Shown piece by piece: positions 5,361-8,908 of a DNA stretch of 8,908 nucleotides. The DNA comes from Actinomycetota bacterium (GTDB taxonomy: Bacteria; Actinomycetota; Thermoleophilia; Gaiellales; Gaiellaceae). Where the stretch lies: NCBI GenBank assembly GCA_005885085.1, contig VAXY01000105.1, positions 1 to 8,908 of the forward strand, read 5' to 3'. Below the pieces are notes generated by a model. It was not told the origin of the DNA. It did no database searches and saw only the letters and a list, made by a program, of their open reading frames with translations. The stretch's first letter is position 1; each line of letters starts with the position of its first letter. The position numbers and the translations under genes are program-made.

Positions 5361-6663
5361 CCGCGGCGTAGTCGACGTCGCCGAGATCGTCTTCCCGCCA
5401 GCCCTGCAACCGCGGTGAGACGAGGCGGGCGTCGACGACCCACGCGACAGGGACGAAGCGCGCCGACGACCTGAGGTCGTCGTCGAACGCCCGCAGCGCT
5501 GCGTGCTGGGCGGTCGCGGCCAGTGCGCGCAGAAGAAGCGTGCGCGACCCGAGCCCGTCGCGCAGCGCGAGCTCGGCGGGAATGGCCTCCGCCTGCGGGT
5601 ACGCCGCCAGGCGGCGTCCGAACGTGCCGTCGAGCCCGCGGGCAGGCTCCGTAACGAGTTCAGGCCCCAGCCCGACGTCGCGCCAGCCTGCGTAGAGGAG
5701 GCGTGCGCCGTAGCGGAGGTCCGGATCCGGCGGTACGCCGATGCGCACTCGAACACGCGGAAGCGAGTGGATCGCCTTGACTGCGTCGCGAAAGGCCTGT
5801 GGGCTCGCCTTCACCTTTGAGGCGACGAGCGACAGGGCGGCCGCGCCGCTCGACTCGGCGACGAGCTCCGCGTAGTCGCCGCGGTTCGCGGTCTGCCAGT
5901 ACACGCGACGTAGCGCCGGGGCCAGGCCGCGAAGAGTGACGGCGTCGAGTCCCAGCAGCGTCCGCTCGTGCACGACGTCGCCCAGCCGAGCCCGCGTGCC
6001 GGCGACGTCTCCCTGCGGAATCGGAGCCTCGTCGACGACGCCACGCTCGAACGCGCGCTCCGCACCGCGAACGCTGAACCGGCGAAATACGACGGTGAGG
6101 ACGGCGTTACGCACGACGACCCGGCGCGACGAGCCGGACACGAGCCGGAACGGCCCTGGCACGAAACGCGGCGCAGCGCCGACGACGGTCAGCGCATACG
6201 GAAAACGACGCCACGCGAACGGCAGTCGCACCACCAGCGCCGAGCCTGCCACTGACACACGTGCGCGCGCGAACAACCAGTGCGCAGGCGCCGCCCGCAG
6301 CTTCGCGACGCGCCGCACGGCGGCCGCAATCGCGGGTGCCGCGCGACACTGAAAGCGCCAGGAACGGAAGTCTCCCGACGCATTCCACCCCCTGCAGAGG
6401 CCGGGAACGACCGCGCCCGTGGCCGGATCGGTACGAAGCGGCGTCGCGTACAGCGCCCGAGCGAGCGTCGTCTCGTCGCGGCCGACCGCAAGCGCCGGGT
6501 CAAGCGGCCAGCGGAAGCTCGTGAGCGCGACGCGGACGACGCCCGGCGGACCCCCCGCGGAGGGGACGACGACGCGCGACGCGCTTCCCGAACCGCATCC
6601 GGCAACGAGCGCGACCGCGAAGCAGAGCGCCGCTACTTGAGGGCGTGGAAGAGCGCGATGCAG
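5329..6663 (-). CDS. Solute-binding lipoprotein, family 5-like
   Basis: 444 residues counted from a CTG at 6663. A lipoprotein signal is clear: basic HRALPRPQ, hydrophobic VAALCFAVALVAG, then C23 of the lipobox (VAGC) and a Gly/Ser linker. The mature part begins with VRVALTSFRWPLDPALA, then ARALYATPLRTDPATGAVVPGLCRGWNASGD. That is the N-terminal pattern of SBP_bac_5 (oligopeptide/dipeptide ABC binding proteins), where a ligand binder is anchored outside the membrane. It is shorter and more divergent than typical members (about 500-600 residues), and no permease genes are beside it, so the ligand is unknown. No ATG, GTG or TTG exists in frame near the signal; CTG 6663, inside secG, gives the best length. 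The frame stays open further upstream, but that is a shadow. Confidence 0.72.
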   Translation of the reverse strand: MHRALPRPQVAALCFAVALVAGCGSGSASRVVVPSAGGPPGVVRVALTSFRWPLDPALAVGRDETTLARALYATPLRTDPATGAVVPGLCRGWNASGDFRSWRFQCRAAPAIAAAVRRVAKLRAAPAHWLFARARVSVAGSALVVRLPFAWRRFPYALTVVGAAPRFVPGPFRLVSGSSRRVVVRNAVLTVVFRRFSVRGAERAFERGVVDEAPIPQGDVAGTRARLGDVVHERTLLGLDAVTLRGLAPALRRVYWQTANRGDYAELVAESSGAAALSLVASKVKASPQAFRDAVKAIHSLPRVRVRIGVPPDPDLRYGARLLYAGWRDVGLGPELVTEPARGLDGTFGRRLAAYPQAEAIPAELALRDGLGSRTLLLRALAATAQHAALRAFDDDLRSSARFVPVAWVVDARLVSPRLQGWREDDLGDVDYAAVRSLASSRRQ

Positions 6664-6854
6664 TTTGCGACGAAGAAGATCGCGACGACGATCGTCAGCC
6701 GCGTCAGGTTGCGCTCGACGATATGCGTGCCTCCCTGCGACGCGGGCGTGAACCCCATGCCGCCGAGCCCGGTGTCGCGACCCGAGTGCAGCAGGATCAA
6801 CGAGCACAGCGCGATCGAGATCAGAACCTGGATGACTGCGAGCACCTGAACCAT
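6633..6854 (-). CDS. secG: Protein translocase subunit SecG
   Basis: 73 residues, the normal length. SecG is the small subunit of the SecYEG channel that assists SecA-driven export. Two membrane helices are visible (about 4-22, VLAVIQVLISIALCSLILL; about 52-71, RLTIVVAIFFVANCIALFHA), separated by the family loop with SGRDTGLGGMGF and a Thr/Val stretch. The ATG at 6854 lies 15 bases after the stop of the receiver gene. A TACCCT element, preceded by TGA as in an extended -10, ends 9 bases before the ATG, so secG may also be transcribed without a leader. The TAG stop lies within the signal-peptide region of the following lipoprotein gene, so the two genes overlap. Confidence 0.93.
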   Translation of the reverse strand: MVQVLAVIQVLISIALCSLILLHSGRDTGLGGMGFTPASQGGTHIVERNLTRLTIVVAIFFVANCIALFHALK

Positions 6855-6863
6855 CGGCCCGCC

Positions 6864-6869
6864 AGGGTA
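6864..6869 (-). promoter_or_regulatory. Possible extended -10 for secG
   Basis: On the minus strand TGATACCCT combines a TGN extension with a TANNNT hexamer, ending 9 bases before the secG ATG; no clear Shine-Dalgarno sequence follows. The TGA is also the stop codon of the receiver gene. The spacing matches that at tldD. Confidence 0.35.
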
Positions 6870-7226
6870 TCAGCGTGTTGCGATCTCCAAGATCGCGTCT
6901 ATCAACTCGGCGGCGATGCGCTCCTTCGTGACGTAGCCGGCCGCACCGGCCTCGCGCGCACGGTCGACGTCGCTCTTCGAATTCGAGCCGGTGAGCATCA
7001 AGACGGACGCCGACGGCCACTGCTTGAGGATCTGCCTCGTCGCCTGGAGCCCGTCCATGATCGGCATGGCGATGTCCATGAGGATCACGTCGGGCTGGAG
7101 TCTCAAGGCGAGGCGAACGGCCTCTGCCCCGTCGCTCGCCTGGCCGGCGACCTCGAGCCGTTGGTCCGTGCCGAGAATCGCCTCGAGCGCTTCGGCGAAC
7201 ATGCGATGGTCGTCCGCGATCAGCAC
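6870..7226 (-). CDS. Stand-alone response-regulator receiver protein
   Basis: 118 residues from GTG 7226. A complete CheY-like receiver of the NarL/FixJ type: the acidic pair in LIADDH, the phospho-acceptor D51 in VILMDIAMPIMDG, T79 in LMLTG and K101 in YVTKE. The protein stops right after the last helix (AELIDAILEIATR), so the usual LuxR-type DNA-binding domain is absent. It may act by protein contact or as a phosphate sink; no histidine kinase is in the window. The GTG start cuts unusually close to the first strand, since relatives normally have a few residues before VLIADDH. An upstream CTG at 7265 with AGGGAG 7 bases before it would add MNAAVDNLPQKIR, a more natural N-terminus. It is followed after 15 bases by secG. 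Confidence 0.88.
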   Translation of the reverse strand: MLIADDHRMFAEALEAILGTDQRLEVAGQASDGAEAVRLALRLQPDVILMDIAMPIMDGLQATRQILKQWPSASVLMLTGSNSKSDVDRAREAGAAGYVTKERIAAELIDAILEIATR

Positions 7227-7280
7227 TCGGATCTTCTGCGGCAGGTTGTCGACGGCGGCGTTCAGGCAGCTTCTCCCTGC

Positions 7281-7291
7281 TCACAATGTGA
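7281..7291. promoter_or_regulatory. Palindrome in a divergent promoter region
   Basis: TCACAATGTGA is a perfect 5-bp inverted repeat with one central base. It sits between the divergent receiver gene and the 70-residue gene, 5 bases before the latter's -10 box. It could be an operator, but no cognate regulator can be named. Confidence 0.35.
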
Positions 7292-7296
7292 CTTGT

Positions 7297-7302
7297 TACG
7301 GT
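7297..7302 (+). promoter_or_regulatory. -10 element of the 70-residue gene, leaderless
   Basis: TACGGT (TANNNT class) is followed by 6 bases and then GTG 7309, the classic spacing for transcription starting on the start codon. No -35 hexamer is recognisable. Confidence 0.5.
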
Positions 7303-7308
7303 GAGCTT

Positions 7309-7521
7309 GTGAAGGGGGAGGATGCTCGGGAGCAGATTCAGAAGCTGCTCGTCACCGGCGACAACCGGCTGAAGCAGGGCGTCGATCCCGCCAAAGTGCG
7401 GCAAAGCTATGCGCAGGCGCTCGAGGCGGCGCGCGAGGCGGGGCTCGAAGAATCGATCCTGCCGCTCGTCGAGCTCAGGCTCCGGGACCTCGCGCGTTTC
7501 AGCGACGCAGACAAGGCGTAG
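7309..7521 (+). CDS. Small helical protein of unknown function
   Basis: 70 residues from GTG 7309 to TAG 7519-7521. I do not recognise the family. The sequence is charged and almost wholly helix-forming: DAREQIQKLLVTGDNRLKQG, then VRQSYAQALEAAREAGLEES, then ILPLVELRLRDLARF. The middle part resembles one TPR-like helical hairpin (SYAQALEAAREAG). There is no signal, membrane segment or cysteine. Third codon positions are G/C-rich like neighbouring genes, supporting real coding despite its size. It is divergent from the receiver gene with a palindrome between them, so shared control is possible but unproven. Further upstream in-frame starts exist only inside the antisense strand of the receiver gene; the -10 box favours GTG 7309. 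Confidence 0.65.
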   Translation: MKGEDAREQIQKLLVTGDNRLKQGVDPAKVRQSYAQALEAAREAGLEESILPLVELRLRDLARFSDADKA

Positions 7522-7562
7522 CTTCGCGAAGGGCCCCCGGCACTTTTGAGAGGGGTCGCTTC

Positions 7563-8561
7563 CTAACGCGCGTGCCCTTGACGCGTAGCGTGTTGAAGCA
7601 CCCGCTCCACCTTCTCGGCCTGAGCCCTGACGTCGTGCGCCTCGGCCGCAGCGCGGGCGACCGGATTCGGACAGGGGAACTCCGCGGCCGCGCGTAGCGC
7701 GGCGACGAGCGCGTCCTCGTCGGCCGGATCGACGAGCAGGCCGGCCTCGGGCGGGACGAACTCGGGCGGTCCGCCGATGCGAGTGGCGACGACCGAGCGC
7801 CCGCACGCCATCGCCTCGAGCAGCGCCTGCCCGAAGGGCTCGATCAGGCTCGGCTGGCAGACGACGTGCGACGAGCCGATGTGCTCCGGAACGCTGTCGT
7901 AGGGAACGCGCCCGGCGAGCTCGACGCCCTCCCGTCCCTCGAGCTCCGGACGGAGCGGCCCGTCGCCGACGAACGTCAGCGTGCCTTTCCCGACGCGGGC
8001 GAACGCGTCCGCGAGACGCAGCACGTTCTTGCGCTGGATCAGCGACGCGATGCAGAGGTACCGCGGCCCGTCCGCCGGCGCGGGCGTCACGGCGAATCGC
8101 TTCAGGTCGACGCCGGAGTCGATCACCACCGTCTTGTTGCGGGCATCCGGAACCTTGGTCTCGAGCTCACGGCGCAGGTAGTCGGAGACTGCGATCACCG
8201 TGGCTGCGCGCCGGACGACGAGTCGCGTCGCCGCTCCGATTCCCGGCAGCCAGCCCACGTTGCGCACGTCGCGTCCGTGCGCTGTCACCACGAGCGGCGC
8301 GCGTCCCACCAGCGCCGCGATCAAGCCCGTCGGTACGAGGAAGTGCGCGTAGACGACGTCCGGCCGAAACCTCCGCGCGGCCTGCAGCGTCGCGGCTGAC
8401 AGCGTGATGTACTTGCGCTTGCCGCTGCTCCGGCGATCGAGGACCGCGCGCTCGATGACATGGCCTCGGGCGGCGAGCGCCTCCTCGAGCCCGCGCACGA
8501 AGACGCCGAGATCCGGATCGGCCGGGCCGGGATACATCTGCGAGACGAGGAGGATCCTCAC
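7563..8561 (-). CDS. GT4-family glycosyltransferase
   Basis: 332 residues from GTG 8561. A retaining GT-B fold enzyme that moves a sugar from a nucleotide-sugar donor to an acceptor, probably in cell-surface polysaccharide or glycolipid synthesis at the inner face of the membrane. The N-terminal acceptor domain starts MRILLVSQMYPGPADPDLGVF and contains TAHGRDVRN (93-101) and VIAVSDYLRREL (122-133). The linker VIDSGVDLKRF (147-156) leads into the donor domain with ASLIQRKNVLRLADAF, TFVGDGPLRPEL, and the donor-binding EX7E motif, E241 and E249 in EPFGQALLEAMACGRSVVAT. Length and order are normal for the family. The sugar and acceptor cannot be read from sequence. The start is 20 bases from the start of the divergent ABC gene, and no Shine-Dalgarno sequence is seen. 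Confidence 0.92.
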   Translation of the reverse strand: MRILLVSQMYPGPADPDLGVFVRGLEEALAARGHVIERAVLDRRSSGKRKYITLSAATLQAARRFRPDVVYAHFLVPTGLIAALVGRAPLVVTAHGRDVRNVGWLPGIGAATRLVVRRAATVIAVSDYLRRELETKVPDARNKTVVIDSGVDLKRFAVTPAPADGPRYLCIASLIQRKNVLRLADAFARVGKGTLTFVGDGPLRPELEGREGVELAGRVPYDSVPEHIGSSHVVCQPSLIEPFGQALLEAMACGRSVVATRIGGPPEFVPPEAGLLVDPADEDALVAALRAAAEFPCPNPVARAAAEAHDVRAQAEKVERVLQHATRQGHAR

Positions 8562-8568
8562 GTGCGGG

Positions 8569-8574
8569 TAGGTT
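8569..8574 (+). promoter_or_regulatory. -10 element of the ABC gene, leaderless
   Basis: TAGGTT (TANNNT class) followed by 7 bases and then GTG 8582. It favours GTG 8582 over the in-frame TTG at 8573, which overlaps the hexamer itself. Confidence 0.45.
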
Positions 8575-8712
8575 GAGCGCCGTGTCCGAGCCGGTCGTTC
8601 ACGTCTCCGAGCTTACGAAGATCTTCAAGGTGCCCGAGCGCGAGGCCGGCCTGCGCGCGGCCGCGAAGGCGCTGTTCCGCCGGCAGACGCGCGCAGTGTG
8701 CGCCGTCGACGC

Positions 8713-8728
8713 GATCTCGTTCGAGATC
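8713..8728. repeat. Inverted repeat in the ABC gene
   Basis: GATCTCG-TT-CGAGATC, perfect 7-bp arms, lying in the last recognisable codons of the ABC gene. It may be ordinary coding sequence, but it is next to the break. Confidence 0.5.
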
Positions 8729-8739
8729 GGCGCCGGCGC

Positions 8740-8761
8740 AAGAGATCCTGCTCGATCTCTT
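8740..8761. repeat. Inverted repeat at the ABC homology break
   Basis: AAGAGATC (8740-8747) and GATCTCTT (8754-8761) are perfect 8-bp arms around a 6-base loop. The repeat begins within a few bases of where ABC similarity ends. From here to the window end (about 150 bases) I see no recognisable gene on either strand. Confidence 0.6.
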
Positions 8762-8908
8762 CAGCCGTCGTCGCGGCGGCCCAAGGCGGCCATGCTCCTG
8801 ATGGAGACGCTGCCTCGGCGCAGATCGGCGACGGTTTCGTATGGTCACGACCGGATGGCCATGGAGTACGACGCTCTCCCAGAACGATGATCGTCTCGCT
8901 GCACGTCG

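Larger units (their letters stand above)
8582..8890 (+). pseudogene. ABC-2-type ATPase, N-terminal part, then broken
   Basis: The first ~50 residues, VVHVSELTKIFKVPEREAGLRAAAKALF through AVDAISFEIGAG, match the N-terminus of ABC ATPases of the uncharacterised ABC-2 export class (COG4586-like), where the next residues should be 'GEIVGFLGPNGAGKTT'. Here the match stops after FEIGAG, at about base 8737. The frame continues to TGA 8888-8890 with RDPARSLQPSSRR and onward, which has no Walker A, no ABC character and no recognisable similarity. The other two plus-strand frames do not restore the ABC sequence either, so a single-base frameshift does not explain it. Two inverted repeats lie at the break. 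This may be a natural rearrangement or a chimeric join near the end of the assembled sequence. Start GTG 8582 is chosen by the -10 box 7 bases upstream. Confidence 0.65.

Noticed and set aside
7522..7562. Possible terminator between the 70-residue gene and the glycosyltransferase
   Set aside because: CTTCGCGAAG is a short palindrome and the larger AAG..CCCC/GGGG..CTT pairing has two mismatches and a long loop; too weak to call.
6664..7806. Upstream part of the lipoprotein frame
   Set aside because: It crosses secG, the receiver gene, the opposite-strand small gene and the glycosyltransferase; it reads as low-complexity shadow with no signal or domain.
8558..8848. Minus-strand frame over the start of the ABC gene
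   Set aside because: No family resemblance and it opposes the clear ABC N-terminus; shadow.
1..8908. CRISPR array, rRNA, insertion sequence or defence cassette
   Set aside because: No spaced direct repeats, no rRNA core sequences, no transposase or integrase motifs were seen on either strand.

Overview
The window is GC-rich DNA with strong G/C preference at third codon positions. It looks like an actinobacterial chromosome; a deep-branching group such as Thermoleophilia is my guess, not something the sequence proves. Supporting signs are a LexA with a perfect CGAAC-N4-GTTCG operator, a type A RNase P RNA, a tRNA-Leu without an encoded CCA end, a TldD/TldE pair, frequent GTG starts, and several genes whose start codon follows a TANNNT -10 element by only 6 to 9 bases, as expected for leaderless mRNAs. 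No prophage, insertion sequence, CRISPR array or defence locus is visible.

Layout. 1-260 (+): the C-terminal end of a GNAT acetyltransferase, cut by the window edge. 238-2173 (-): a cluster read right to left as lexA, a small zinc-ribbon protein, the RNase P RNA gene (rnpB) with its own promoter and terminator hairpin, and a lytic transglycosylase whose reading frame appears to begin inside rnpB. 2174-2571: the lexA promoter and SOS box, tRNA-Leu(GAG) on the minus strand, a strong hairpin, and the tldD promoter. 2572-5360 (+): tldD-tldE, the two subunits of a metalloprotease. 5329-7226/7265 (-): a stand-alone receiver protein, secG and a solute-binding lipoprotein. 7309-7521 (+): a 70-residue protein of unknown function, divergent from the receiver gene. 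7563-8561 (-): a GT4 glycosyltransferase. 8582-end (+): the first ~50 codons of an ABC-2-type ATPase, whose homology stops abruptly at inverted repeats near 8740.

How the genes relate. lexA and the zinc-ribbon gene overlap by 4 bases, so the zinc-ribbon protein should follow the SOS response. TldD and TldE are expected to form one protease. The receiver protein, SecG and lipoprotein genes are close enough to be co-transcribed, but nothing shows a shared function.

Most of this is housekeeping sequence. The parts worth a second look are how tightly rnpB is embedded between two overlapping protein genes, the lack of a canonical start codon for tldE (apparently AUA) and for the lipoprotein (apparently CUG), the recurring leaderless promoter arrangement, a 14-base copy of part of tRNA-Leu upstream of tldD, and the broken ABC gene at the right end.
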